Positions 35,448 through 42,543 of a DNA stretch of 64,000 nt are shown piece after piece. The notes under the pieces are model-generated. The model searched no databases. It worked only from the letters and a program-made list of their open reading frames with translations, and was not told where the DNA came from. The translations under genes and the position numbers were made by a program. The DNA comes from Ramlibacter pinisoli (GTDB taxonomy: Bacteria > Pseudomonadota > Gammaproteobacteria > Burkholderiales > Burkholderiaceae_C). The stretch is from positions 1,289,501 to 1,353,500 of the forward strand of contig NZ_WSEL01000009.1 in NCBI RefSeq assembly GCF_009758015.1, given 5' to 3'. The number at the start of each line of letters is the position of its first letter. The stretch's first letter is position 1.

Positions 35448-35875
35448 ATCATCGACCTCGACAGCTCGATCGTGCCCCAGACCAGCACGACCAGGAGTGC
35501 AACATTGATCAGCAGCGCCGCCATGTGCATCCGGCGAAACCGTCGAATGGCTTCGCCCTCGGCCGCTTCGATCTTGACGCCCAGTTCCTGCATCACGGGC
35601 AGGAAGCGTGTCCGCAGCAGCGTTGCCACGACGGCGATGGCGGCCGCACCGACGGCCAGGGCAACCCGTCCCCAGAGCGCATAGCTGGCCGATGCGCCCA
35701 CCGCCGCCCAGAACAGGGCCTTGTAATAGACCTCGAAGAAGCGACGGATGAAGCGGGCGTCGAGCGGGACGTCGTGCTTCAGGATCAGCAGGGGCAGCCC
35801 GCCGAACAGGAAGTAGGCCGTGGTGACCAGCAGGACCACGGTGAAGAAGAAGGCGCCGTAGATGGCCGGAGTCAT
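35444..35875 (-). CDS. Small membrane protein, first gene of GTGA-linked chain
   Basis: The 143-residue product has four hydrophobic segments (FFFTVVLLVTTAYFLFGG, ALFWAAVGASASYALWG, VALAVGAAAIAVVATLL, and LLINVALLVVLVWGTIE) separated by basic loops. I do not recognise a named family. GGGAGAAACAGG precedes ATG 35875, the only conventional start among the four linked genes, so it probably drives translation of the whole chain. Confidence 0.72.
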   Translation of the reverse strand: MTPAIYGAFFFTVVLLVTTAYFLFGGLPLLILKHDVPLDARFIRRFFEVYYKALFWAAVGASASYALWGRVALAVGAAAIAVVATLLRTRFLPVMQELGVKIEAAEGEAIRRFRRMHMAALLINVALLVVLVWGTIELSRSMM

Positions 35876-35893
35876 CCTGTTTCTCCCGGAAAG

Positions 35894-36337
35894 TCAGGTC
35901 GTCCGCGACGGACCCTGCTGCGCAGACCCGCCGCGGAACACCCATTGGACGCCATACCGGTCGTAGAACTGCCCGTAAACGCCGAACGGCATGCTGTGCA
36001 AATCCTGAAAATGCGCCTGCTGCGTACCGCGAGCAAGCTTGTCGAAGACCGGGCGAAGCTCCTCAGCACTCGCCCCGGTGACGAACAGTGCCGACATGTT
36101 GCCGAGCACCGGGTCGAAGGCCGGCGATGCCATCCAGTCCGCCGCGGAGATCTCGATGGCTCCGCTCGTCAAGTGGGCGTTGATGATCCGTTGATGCTTG
36201 CTGACGGGAAATTGGGCCTTCATCGGCGTGTCCACGAGCCTGGTCAACTGGAGACTGCCGACGAGGGACTCCTGATAGAAGGTCATCGCTTCTGCGCAAT
36301 TCCCGTCAAACAGTAGGAAGGGGGTGCATCGCAGCAT
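35894..36337 (-). CDS. VOC/PhnB-type glyoxalase-fold protein
   Basis: The 147-residue protein has the PhnB-like start CTPFLLFDGNCAEAMTFYQ and the tail MPFGVYGQFYDRYGVQWVF. This group (sometimes called 3-demethylubiquinone-9 3-methyltransferase-like) has an uncertain job; some bind small molecules or metals. CAGGAG precedes ATG 36337. It lies 18 bases upstream of the GTGA-linked chain on the same strand, so it may be its first gene. Confidence 0.82.
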   Translation of the reverse strand: MLRCTPFLLFDGNCAEAMTFYQESLVGSLQLTRLVDTPMKAQFPVSKHQRIINAHLTSGAIEISAADWMASPAFDPVLGNMSALFVTGASAEELRPVFDKLARGTQQAHFQDLHSMPFGVYGQFYDRYGVQWVFRGGSAQQGPSRTT

Positions 36338-36480
36338 CAGAAGGCTCCTGGGGCCGTTCGATGATAGCCAAGGCGCCGGCCGTGGATGTTGTGCGACGCT
36401 GTGGAGCAGTAGCGACTGTGCCGCCGCCTAGCGTCGGAGGTGACCGGCGGAGTCCGTATTGATTGACCAGTTAGAGCGCA
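36338..36480. other. Boundary between core genes and low-GC island
   Basis: No gene. The core-site-like repeat GTTAGAGCGCAC starts at 36470. GCCTAGC at 36427-36433 is one base from the RYYYAAC (here GCCTAAC) form expected at the far end of an integron attC site, so this stretch may be the degenerate recombination site of the PIN-gene cassette. The hairpin potential is weak. Confidence 0.3.
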
Positions 36481-36481
36481 C
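36470..36481 (+). repeat. Core-site-like repeat, copy A
   Basis: GTTAGAGCGCAC ends at the stop codon of the PIN gene. It is a perfect 12-base inverted copy of the repeat just before the PIN start at 36977-36988. GTTAGAG differs at one position from the GTTRRRY core of integron attC sites. Confidence 0.6.
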
Positions 36482-36972
36482 TACGGCTCCACCTCGTTCA
36501 ACACATCCCATGCTCGCAAGCCCTCGCGGCGTGCGGCCTCAGCCAACCTGAAATCCGCAGTCACCAAAACCGTTTGGTTTTCGTTCGCCAACCTGGAGAA
36601 TCTCCCGTGTTTGACGCTCACGATCTGAAAGGCGTCAGAGAAATCAAGGGAATGCGCCCGAGCAATCTCTCGGACCTGTTCCAAGACCTCTCGGCTGGTG
36701 AGCTCGATGTCGGGCGAATAGCGAGTAGTCACCGAAAACCATGTGATGAGTTTCGCAGCGGCTGCCTGGTACTCCGCCTCCGACAGCTGGCTTCGGAACA
36801 TCCATTTGCCTTTTAGGATGTTTAGAGCCTCGTAGAAGCAAAACGGAGTGGTGTATTTCGTCGGAGACCGATGCAAGAAGTAGTCACGCACAATTGCACT
36901 TCCTGGTTCGGCGGCGTAGACCTTGACCAGGGCGGAAGCATCGAAGCAATTTGCGCGTGGTGGGGGAAGCAT
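36481..36972 (-). CDS. PIN-domain ribonuclease (VapC-like)
   Basis: The 163-residue protein has the PIN acidic positions: FDASALVKVY near the start, the Glu in FYEALNIL, LDFSDAFQIV, and VTADFRLAEAA near the end. Stand-alone PIN proteins of this size are usually toxin RNases or related nucleases. No antitoxin-like gene lies beside it. I chose ATG 36972; an alternative TTG at 36993 would add seven residues. It is framed on both sides by a 12-base inverted repeat, which suggests that it moved as a unit. Confidence 0.83.
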   Translation of the reverse strand: MLPPPRANCFDASALVKVYAAEPGSAIVRDYFLHRSPTKYTTPFCFYEALNILKGKWMFRSQLSEAEYQAAAAKLITWFSVTTRYSPDIELTSREVLEQVREIARAHSLDFSDAFQIVSVKHGRFSRLANENQTVLVTADFRLAEAARREGLRAWDVLNEVEP

Positions 36973-36976
36973 TCTC

Positions 36977-36991
36977 GTGCGCTCTAACGCC
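36977..36991 (-). repeat. Core-site-like repeat, copy B
   Basis: On the minus strand this reads GGCGTTAGAGCGCAC, ending 4 bases before the PIN ATG. Thirteen bases (GGCGTTAGAGCGC) are identical to copy C, and twelve (GTTAGAGCGCAC) to copy A in inverse orientation. The GGCGTTAG context is typical for the right end of an attC site. Confidence 0.6.
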
Positions 36992-37095
36992 AAGGTAGCC
37001 GACCTACCTGCCGCTGGCGAGCGCTGGCCGCAGGTAAATCCGCGCTGATCCTCGTGGCAAACAGTAGGCCGAGGACGTCCGTGTCTATCGACCTA

Positions 37096-37692
37096 CTAGT
37101 CCACAGTCGCATAAACCACCTTGCCATCAGTAATTGACAGATGCCCAGGCCTCTGGAGTGCAGCCACGATTGCGGTGATTTCGTCGTCTGCGAGCTGACG
37201 TTGAAAGTGGGCCGAGATTGCACTACGCAAGGTCTTCTCGGTTCGAGGCTTCGTTGCGTTTGGCTGGAGAAGTCTCGACATGAACAGAATAGCGCGTTCC
37301 TCGGGCGACTTCACATGTGCCGCTTTCACCGCGGGAATCTCCTCCAAGCACTCCCAGCGACGACAGAAGATGTTCTCTTCCTTCAGGTGCTGAACGAGCG
37401 GATCGAAGCCTGTGTCCTTGGAGATGATATGAAAGAACGACTCGGGCTGCTCCGCGGCGACGCGTCCGATGTAGAACGCAATGTGGAAGTCCAATGCATT
37501 CTTACCCACTCCCGCAATTTTGACGTATTCCGCACGCGGCCCCAACTGCTGCATGGCGGTGGCCAACTCAAAAGACAGCTTGTTCTGAGTCGCGCCCACG
37601 AACACCTTCACCCGGAAGTATTCAGGAGCAAGAAGTCCTACGGAGGCGGGCTGCACGCTCTCCAAGTCAATGAGGACGATGTTCGGTCGCAA
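37096..37692 (-). CDS. PIN/NYN-like predicted nuclease
   Basis: The 198-residue protein opens with VLIDLESVQP, then FVGATQNKL, GKNALDFHIAFYIGRVA and HIISKDTGFDPLVQHL, which give the acidic residues expected for a PIN/NYN RNase fold. The C-terminal 80 residues are a separate helical region. The start codon is TTG 37692 with GGGAGAGA before it. Such proteins are frequent hypothetical genes in accessory DNA, and an RNase or defence role is an inference from the fold. Confidence 0.75.
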   Translation of the reverse strand: MRPNIVLIDLESVQPASVGLLAPEYFRVKVFVGATQNKLSFELATAMQQLGPRAEYVKIAGVGKNALDFHIAFYIGRVAAEQPESFFHIISKDTGFDPLVQHLKEENIFCRRWECLEEIPAVKAAHVKSPEERAILFMSRLLQPNATKPRTEKTLRSAISAHFQRQLADDEITAIVAALQRPGHLSITDGKVVYATVD

Positions 37693-37734
37693 TCAGTCTC
37701 TCCCTGCAACGGGGTAACGTCTGCGTCGACCGGC

Positions 37735-37753
37735 GCGCACTCGGCGAGTGCGC
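37735..37753. other. Perfect 9-base-arm palindrome
   Basis: GCGCACTCG (37735-37743) and CGAGTGCGC (37745-37753) are perfectly complementary around one base. It lies about 40 bases upstream of the PIN/NYN gene start. There is no T-run, so it is not a standard terminator; an operator or a recombination hairpin is possible. Confidence 0.45.
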
Positions 37754-37808
37754 GAAACGCACAAAAGTAGGTACGCGTCCGCGTCGAACAACCTAGTAGT
37801 TTGCTCCC

Positions 37809-38133
37809 TCATTTCCATTTGCAGACGCGGCATTTCGTCAGCGGCTTCTTGAATTTTCTCTGAGACCAGCGCTCTAACGCCTCCAAGTCGGTGGAGCATG
37901 CCTTGATGTAGTCGTTAGTGGTGAAGTTTCCTATGTCGGAACTCCATAAGAGCATTGTGCGAAGTCATATGAACCATTGGGTACTGCGCCACGCGTTCAG
38001 CAACGTCAACGTTGGCGATGTAACCCGCCGGATGCGCGTGCACCCAGGCGAGATAGCCGGCTTCATCGTTCACAAACTCACCTACCACGGTGGAGTCCTC
38101 GCTTGCGACCTCGGGCCGGGTATTCATCCTCAT
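37809..38133 (-). pseudogene. Small hypothetical gene split by a frameshift
   Basis: The first frame runs from ATG 38133 to a stop at 37915 (72 residues) and contains NDEAGYLAWVHAHPAGYIAN. A second frame, open from about 37960 to the TGA at 37809-37811, continues with NDYIKACSTDLEALERW and ends KCRVCKWK. From memory, a recurrent small-protein family contains these parts in order: a GYLxW start, a YIKxC middle and a terminal CxxC. I infer that one gene was broken by a one-base shift near 37940-37955. The start overlaps the stop of the upstream gene as ATGA. A sequencing error cannot be ruled out. Confidence 0.6.
37869..37881 (-). repeat. Core-site-like repeat, copy C
   Basis: The minus strand reads GGCGTTAGAGCGC, identical over 13 bases to copy B. 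It falls inside the second frame of the split gene, where it encodes part of LEALERW. That placement argues against copy C being a real cassette boundary, even though the match is exact. Confidence 0.45.
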
Positions 38134-38390
38134 GACCGCCGGGCCAAAGTCAAAGCGACTGCCTCGGCGTCGTCACGGTCCGTGAAAAGGTACTCCAGCT
38201 TGCAGGAACCAAACTCTCGCTCTAGTTCCTTTTGGCGCACCGGGTAGTTCCCGAAGCGAAAGCTGCGCATTGAGCCGGCAGCCGACGGAATTCGATAGAC
38301 GCCGTAGCTTCGCGGAGCGGTAAGCCAACCATCCGGGCGGACGCTGGACGGGCTGATCGCCCGTGTGATGATGTGCTCGATGGAAGCCAC
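38130..38390 (-). CDS. Small hypothetical protein
   Basis: The 86-residue product starts at GTG 38390 with AGGAG five bases before it. It holds SYGVYRIP and RSFRFGNYPVRQKELEREFG, then FTDRDDAEAVALTL near the end, a compact alpha/beta look. No family is recognised. Its TGA overlaps the next ATG as ATGA, so it is translationally coupled to the frameshifted gene. Confidence 0.65.
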   Translation of the reverse strand: MASIEHIITRAISPSSVRPDGWLTAPRSYGVYRIPSAAGSMRSFRFGNYPVRQKELEREFGSCKLEYLFTDRDDAEAVALTLARRS

Positions 38391-38654
38391 ATTGACTCCT
38401 ATGAGAGAAGTTCCCGAAGCAACCCTACGTCTGTGAGTTCCCTTGCCGGCTGGCTCGCGCCTAGGTGCTTGTCGCAATAGCATTTAGTCCTCCCTCTGCG
38501 ATCAGGTCGTCGATTCCGAGACCTGGATCAAGCAATGGCGCTGATTGGCCCTTGCTAGACCTACCCCCCTGCTCACACCGCTCGGTCGACCTGCTAGTTT
38601 TGTTTCAGCAAGTCTGCCAGTCCGTGTCGGCACCGGCAAGAGTCGCGCCCCTTC
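38391..38654. other. Intergenic right edge of low-GC island
   Basis: No convincing gene. A perfect stem, CAGGTC and GACCTG around an 11-base loop, occurs at about 38505-38527. It resembles neither a terminator with a T-run nor a complete tRNA arm set. Composition changes from low to high GC near 38640. Confidence 0.3.
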
Positions 38655-39377
38655 TCACCGCATCGCCGCCCACAACAACGTCACCCCCGACAGCCCCATC
38701 AACCCGTCGATCAGCAACCGGAACGTGTTCGGCTTCAACGCCAGCACCACCGCGCGGCCGGCGAACGAGCCGGCCATCATGGCCCCGCCGGCCAGCAGGC
38801 CTTCCAGCACCACCTTGGCCGGCAGCGCGCCGAAGCCGCGGAAGGCGGCCACCTTGGCGCCGTAGATCGCCAGCGAGCCCAGGCCTTCGGTGCCCAGCAG
38901 GGCGCCGCGATCCAGTCCGTAGGCCGTGAACAGCGGCACCGTGAGCGGCCCGGTCGAGACGACGACGCCGGTGAGGAAGCCCATGGGGGCGCCGAGCAGC
39001 AGCACGTGCGTGAGCGACAGCTTGAACGCGCGCCGGGCCAGCCAGCGGCGGGCCGGAATCATGGCCAGGAAGAACAGGCCCAGCGCCGTTTCCACCAGCC
39101 CGGGCGGCACGGCCAGCAGCGTGCGCACGCCCAGCACCGCGCCCGGGATGGCGGTGGCCGCATAGGCGCCGGCGGCGCGCCAGTCGACGTCGCGCCGCCA
39201 CGCCGCCACCCGGCCCAGGTTGCCCAGGAAGGCGGCAATGGCCATCACCGGCACGGCCTCCACCGGCCCCCAGGCCAGCACCAGCACCGGCATGAGGATC
39301 AGCGACGACCCCGTGCCGACCACTCCGCCCACCGTGCCGGCCACCAGGCCCACCACCAGCACCATCACGTAATCCAC
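38655..39377 (-). CDS. TSUP (TauE/SafE-type) permease
   Basis: The 240-residue protein has about eight hydrophobic segments and the TSUP signature at its start, GLVAGTVGGVVGTGSSLILM, with the half-repeat GLLAGGAMMAGSFAGR later. Family members export or import sulfur-containing or organic anions such as sulfite, sulfoacetate or taurine products. The frame continues upstream, but GTG 39377 has AGGAGG eight bases before it and gives the natural VDYVMVLVVGLVAG. It lies just downstream of a LysR gene, with no substrate clue nearby. Confidence 0.83.
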   Translation of the reverse strand: MDYVMVLVVGLVAGTVGGVVGTGSSLILMPVLVLAWGPVEAVPVMAIAAFLGNLGRVAAWRRDVDWRAAGAYAATAIPGAVLGVRTLLAVPPGLVETALGLFFLAMIPARRWLARRAFKLSLTHVLLLGAPMGFLTGVVVSTGPLTVPLFTAYGLDRGALLGTEGLGSLAIYGAKVAAFRGFGALPAKVVLEGLLAGGAMMAGSFAGRAVVLALKPNTFRLLIDGLMGLSGVTLLWAAMR

Positions 39378-39481
39378 GCCCTGCCCCTCCTGCTGTCGAG
39401 CACTGGACTCTAGGCCAAATCCCGGGCCGGCCGGCCGGGGAATGCCCGCCTTGCGACGCGCACCTGCGCCACCGACAGCCC

Positions 39482-40420
39482 CTAGCGGCGGCCGGCCAGC
39501 AGCTCGCGCACGAACGCCTCGGCGGCGGGTGGCAACGCGCGGCGGCGGCGCGTGACGAGGTGGATCGAAGGCAGGCGCAGCGGCAGCGCCACCTTCAGCA
39601 CCTTCAGGCCGGCCAGCCCGGCGTAATGCGCCGCCAGCGAGGCCGGCATGATGGCCAGCCGGTCGCTGGCCGCCAGCAGCGCGGTGGTGGCGACAGTCGA
39701 TGCCGTTTCGATCATGTCCAGCTGCACCGCCAGCCCGGCCTCCGCCAGCGCCGTTTCCAGCCGCGTGCGCTGCGGCGAGCCGGGCGGTTGCAGCACCCAG
39801 GGCCAGGCCAGCAGGTCGGCCAGCGCCAGGCGCTTGCGGGCCAGCAGCGGGTGGCCGTCGCGCACCACCACGACCTGCGGCTCCTCCAGCAGCAGGCGGC
39901 TGTCGAGGTCGTCGCCGAACAGGCTCTCCAGCGGGCGCCCCAGCACCAGGTCGACCTCGCCGCCGCGCAGGCGCTCCAGCATCGCGTCGCTGGTCTCCAC
40001 CAGCACCGACACCGCGACCCGCGGGTGGCGGCGCTTGTAGTCGGCCAGCACCGGCGCCAGCAGCTGCGGCAGGGCACCGGGCACGCTGCCGATGCGCAGG
40101 TGCCCCGCCAGCCCCGCCCCCAGCGCGGCGAGCTGCTCGCGAGCGACGCCGAAGTCCACCAGCAGCTGGCGCGCATAGCGGATGACCACCTCGCCGGCGG
40201 CGGTGGGCTCCATGCCGCGCGCCTGGCGCTCGAACAGGTGCGCGCCCAGCGTGTCCTCGGCCTGCCGCAGCAGCCGGGTGGCCGCGGGCTGGGTCAGGCC
40301 CATGGCCTCGGCGGCGCGGCCCAGCTGGCGTTCGCGGCCGACCAGGGCCACCAGCAGCAGCTGGCGCGTGCGCAGCCGCAGGAGCAGCGCTTCGTCGGAG
40401 ACGGGCGGGGAAGTTGCCAT
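39482..40420 (-). CDS. LysR-family transcriptional regulator
   Basis: The 312-residue protein has the N-terminal winged helix LGRAAEAMGLTQPAATRLLR and a standard effector domain (GHLRIGSVPGALPQLL, GGEVDLVLGR). It is divergent from the Bug-pdxA2 pair starting at 40520 and probably activates it in response to the imported acid. The second half of LysR proteins of this type senses small carboxylates. Confidence 0.88.
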   Translation of the reverse strand: MATSPPVSDEALLLRLRTRQLLLVALVGRERQLGRAAEAMGLTQPAATRLLRQAEDTLGAHLFERQARGMEPTAAGEVVIRYARQLLVDFGVAREQLAALGAGLAGHLRIGSVPGALPQLLAPVLADYKRRHPRVAVSVLVETSDAMLERLRGGEVDLVLGRPLESLFGDDLDSRLLLEEPQVVVVRDGHPLLARKRLALADLLAWPWVLQPPGSPQRTRLETALAEAGLAVQLDMIETASTVATTALLAASDRLAIMPASLAAHYAGLAGLKVLKVALPLRLPSIHLVTRRRRALPPAAEAFVRELLAGRR

Positions 40421-40445
40421 GTCGAAAATGGGATGGGTGGGTGCG

Positions 40446-40457
40446 CAATTGTCATTG
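40446..40457. promoter_or_regulatory. Candidate LysR binding site
   Basis: CAATTGTCATTG is an inverted repeat (CAAT-N4-ATTG) in the 99-base gap between the LysR gene and the Bug gene. It is more AT-rich than the surroundings. LysR sites often have the T-N11-A form, which this sequence satisfies only loosely. Confidence 0.3.
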
Positions 40458-40519
40458 GATCGGCGGCGGGGCTCGCCGTACCCTCCGTGGGCGATCGCAC
40501 AACGACACTGGAGACACCG

Positions 40520-41494
40520 ATGACCTCACGCCGACTGGCCCTGCTCGGGCTCGCCGCCGCCACCCTGGCCGCCATGCCGCTGGCCACCCTGGCCCAGGGC
40601 TATCCCGACAAGCCGCTGCGCATCATGGTGGGCGCCTCGCCCGGCGGCGGCACCGACATCCTGGCGCGCCTGCTGGCCGAGAAGTTCGCCGCCGACTTCA
40701 AGCAGTCGGTGGTGGTGGAGAACCGGCCCGGCGCGTCCAACACCATCGCCGCCGAGGTCACGGCCCGCGCCGCCGCCGACGGCACCACGCTGCTGCTGGC
40801 CACCAACACCGGCCAGGCCATCGCGCCCCACCTGCTCAAGCTGAAATTCGACCCGCTGAAGGACCTGCAGCCGGTGGGCCTGGTCGCGGTGATGCCCAAC
40901 GTGCTGGTGGTCCCCGCCACCAGCCCCTACAAGACGGTCAAGGACCTGGTGGGCGCCATGGGCAGCGGCGACCTGAAGTACGCCTCGTCCGGCATCGGCA
41001 GCACCCAGCACATCGCCGGCGAGGCCTTCGCGCTGGCCACCAACGGCAAGGCGACCCACGTGCCGTACAAGGGCAGCTCGCAGGCCCACGTGGACGTCAT
41101 CTCGGGCGAGGTGACCATGATGTTCGACTCCACCTCGTCGGCCATGGGCCAGATCCGGGCCGGCAAATTCCGCCCCCTGGCCGTCACCGCCGAGCGCCGC
41201 GCCGCCGAACTGCCCGACGTGCCCACGCTGGCCGAACAGGGCATCCGCAATGCCGACGTGCAGACCTGGTATGGCCTGTACGTCACCGCCGGCACGCCCA
41301 AGGCCTCGGTCGACAAGCTGGTGGCCGAGCTGGGCCGCGTGCTGAAGCTGCCCGACGTGCAGGCCCGCATCAAGGGTCTGGGCGGCGAGGTGGGAACCAT
41401 CAGCCTGGAGCAGTTCAGCGAGATGAACCGCAGCGAGTTCGACCGCTACGGCAAGCTGGTGCGCGACGCCAACATCAAGGCGGAGGGATCGTGA
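40520..41494 (+). CDS. Bug/TctC-type periplasmic binding protein
   Basis: The 324-residue protein has a signal peptide cleaved near ATLAQG, then YPDKPLRIMVGASPGGGTDI, VENRPGASN and VPYKGSSQAHVDV. It is the first gene of a two-gene operon; its TGA overlaps the GTG start of the PdxA-family dehydrogenase gene (GTGA), so the two are made together. It likely imports the substrate of that enzyme. Confidence 0.9.
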   Translation: MTSRRLALLGLAAATLAAMPLATLAQGYPDKPLRIMVGASPGGGTDILARLLAEKFAADFKQSVVVENRPGASNTIAAEVTARAAADGTTLLLATNTGQAIAPHLLKLKFDPLKDLQPVGLVAVMPNVLVVPATSPYKTVKDLVGAMGSGDLKYASSGIGSTQHIAGEAFALATNGKATHVPYKGSSQAHVDVISGEVTMMFDSTSSAMGQIRAGKFRPLAVTAERRAAELPDVPTLAEQGIRNADVQTWYGLYVTAGTPKASVDKLVAELGRVLKLPDVQARIKGLGGEVGTISLEQFSEMNRSEFDRYGKLVRDANIKAEGS

Positions 41495-42540
41495 ACCAGC
41501 CCGCCCCCACCCGCCGCAAGCCGCGCATCGCGGTGCTGCCGGGCGACCCCTGCGGTGTCGGCCCGGAAATGGCAGCGCGCCTGCTCGCGCTCCCCGGCAA
41601 CCGCGACGCCGCCGAGCTGCTGCTGATCGGTGACCCCGTCGCGATGGCCGCCGGCGAGCGCATCGCCGGCACCACCCTGCCCCGGCTGGAGATCGGCTCG
41701 CTCGAGAGCCTGCACTTCGAGCCCGGCCGCATCACCCACCTCACCGTCCCGCGCGCGCTGGCCGCCGAGCCACCGCTGGGCGAGAGCCGCGAGGACGCCG
41801 GCCGTTCGGTGCTGGGCTCGCTGGAGGCGGCGACGGCCGCGGCCCGCGCCGGCCTGGTCGACGGCATCGTGTTCGCCCCGCTCAACAAGCATTCGCTGCG
41901 CGTGGCCGGCATGCAGCAGGAAGACGAGCTGCGCTTCCTGCAGGACCGGTTCGGCGTGCAGACCTTCACCTGCGAGTTCAACGTCACCGGCGACCTGTGG
42001 ACGTCGCGTGTCACCTCGCACGTGCCGCTGCGCGAAGTGGCCGGCCTCATCACGCCGGAGGCGGTGAAGCAGGCGGTGCACCTGCTGCACGACGCGCTGG
42101 TGCAGTCCGGGCTATCCAGGCCCCGCATCGCCGTCTCCGGCCTCAACCCGCACGCCGGCGACGGCGGCTCGATCGGCACCGAGGAGATCGAGCTCATCGC
42201 GCCGGCGGTGCGCGAGCTCGCGGCCTCCGGGCTGGCGGTCACGGGCCCGTGGTCGCCCGACACCGTGTTCATCGCGGCGCGCCGCGGCGACTTCGACGCC
42301 GTGGTCTCGATGTACCACGACCAGGGCCAGATCGCGATGAAGCTGATGGGGTTCGAGCGCGGCGTGACGGTGCACGGCGGCCTGCCGGTGCCCGTCACCA
42401 CCTCGGCCAGCGGCAGCGCGTTCGACATCGCCGGCAAGGGCATCGCGCGCGTCGAAGGCCTGCAGCAGGCCTTCGACCTGTGCGTGCGCATGGCCACGCA
42501 GCTGCTGGAGCCGGCCGCGGCGGCGGCGCTGGCGGCCTGA
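41491..42540 (+). CDS. PdxA-family 4-hydroxythreonine-phosphate-type dehydrogenase (PdxA2-like)
   Basis: The 349-residue protein has the PdxA landmarks LPGDPCGVGPEMAA, the metal histidines in SHVPLREVAG, LNPHAGDGG and MYHDQGQIAMK, and the NAD site in APLNKHSL. PdxA makes vitamin B6 precursor; the PdxA2 branch oxidises phosphorylated sugar acids such as D-threonate 4-phosphate. Linkage to a Bug receptor and LysR regulator supports the catabolic role, but a kinase partner is not adjacent. GTG 41491 is the start, overlapping the upstream stop. Confidence 0.82.
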   Translation: MNQPAPTRRKPRIAVLPGDPCGVGPEMAARLLALPGNRDAAELLLIGDPVAMAAGERIAGTTLPRLEIGSLESLHFEPGRITHLTVPRALAAEPPLGESREDAGRSVLGSLEAATAAARAGLVDGIVFAPLNKHSLRVAGMQQEDELRFLQDRFGVQTFTCEFNVTGDLWTSRVTSHVPLREVAGLITPEAVKQAVHLLHDALVQSGLSRPRIAVSGLNPHAGDGGSIGTEEIELIAPAVRELAASGLAVTGPWSPDTVFIAARRGDFDAVVSMYHDQGQIAMKLMGFERGVTVHGGLPVPVTTSASGSAFDIAGKGIARVEGLQQAFDLCVRMATQLLEPAAAAALAA

Positions 42541-42543
42541 GCC

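Larger units (their letters stand above)
36470..38480. other. Low-GC accessory island
   Basis: Base composition drops visibly against both flanks (more AT-rich codons and more A/T third positions). All recognisable genes (PIN, PIN/NYN, and two coupled small genes) lie on the minus strand. Their families are common in mobile or defence-related DNA. Three copies of a repeat core are present (36470, 36977, 37869). No integrase, transposase or tRNA is visible, so the way it was acquired is unknown. The right edge is not sharp; it lies between about 38400 and 38650. Confidence 0.6.

Noticed and set aside
37693..37899. 68-residue minus-strand frame upstream of the PIN/NYN gene
   Set aside because: It competes with the better supported second frame of the split gene (37809-37955) and its product is Arg-rich with no motif or ribosome binding site.
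38505..38527. Possible tRNA arm at the island edge
   Set aside because: The stem-loop has an 11-base loop without the standard TTCRANNC pattern, and no acceptor or anticodon arm can be drawn around it.
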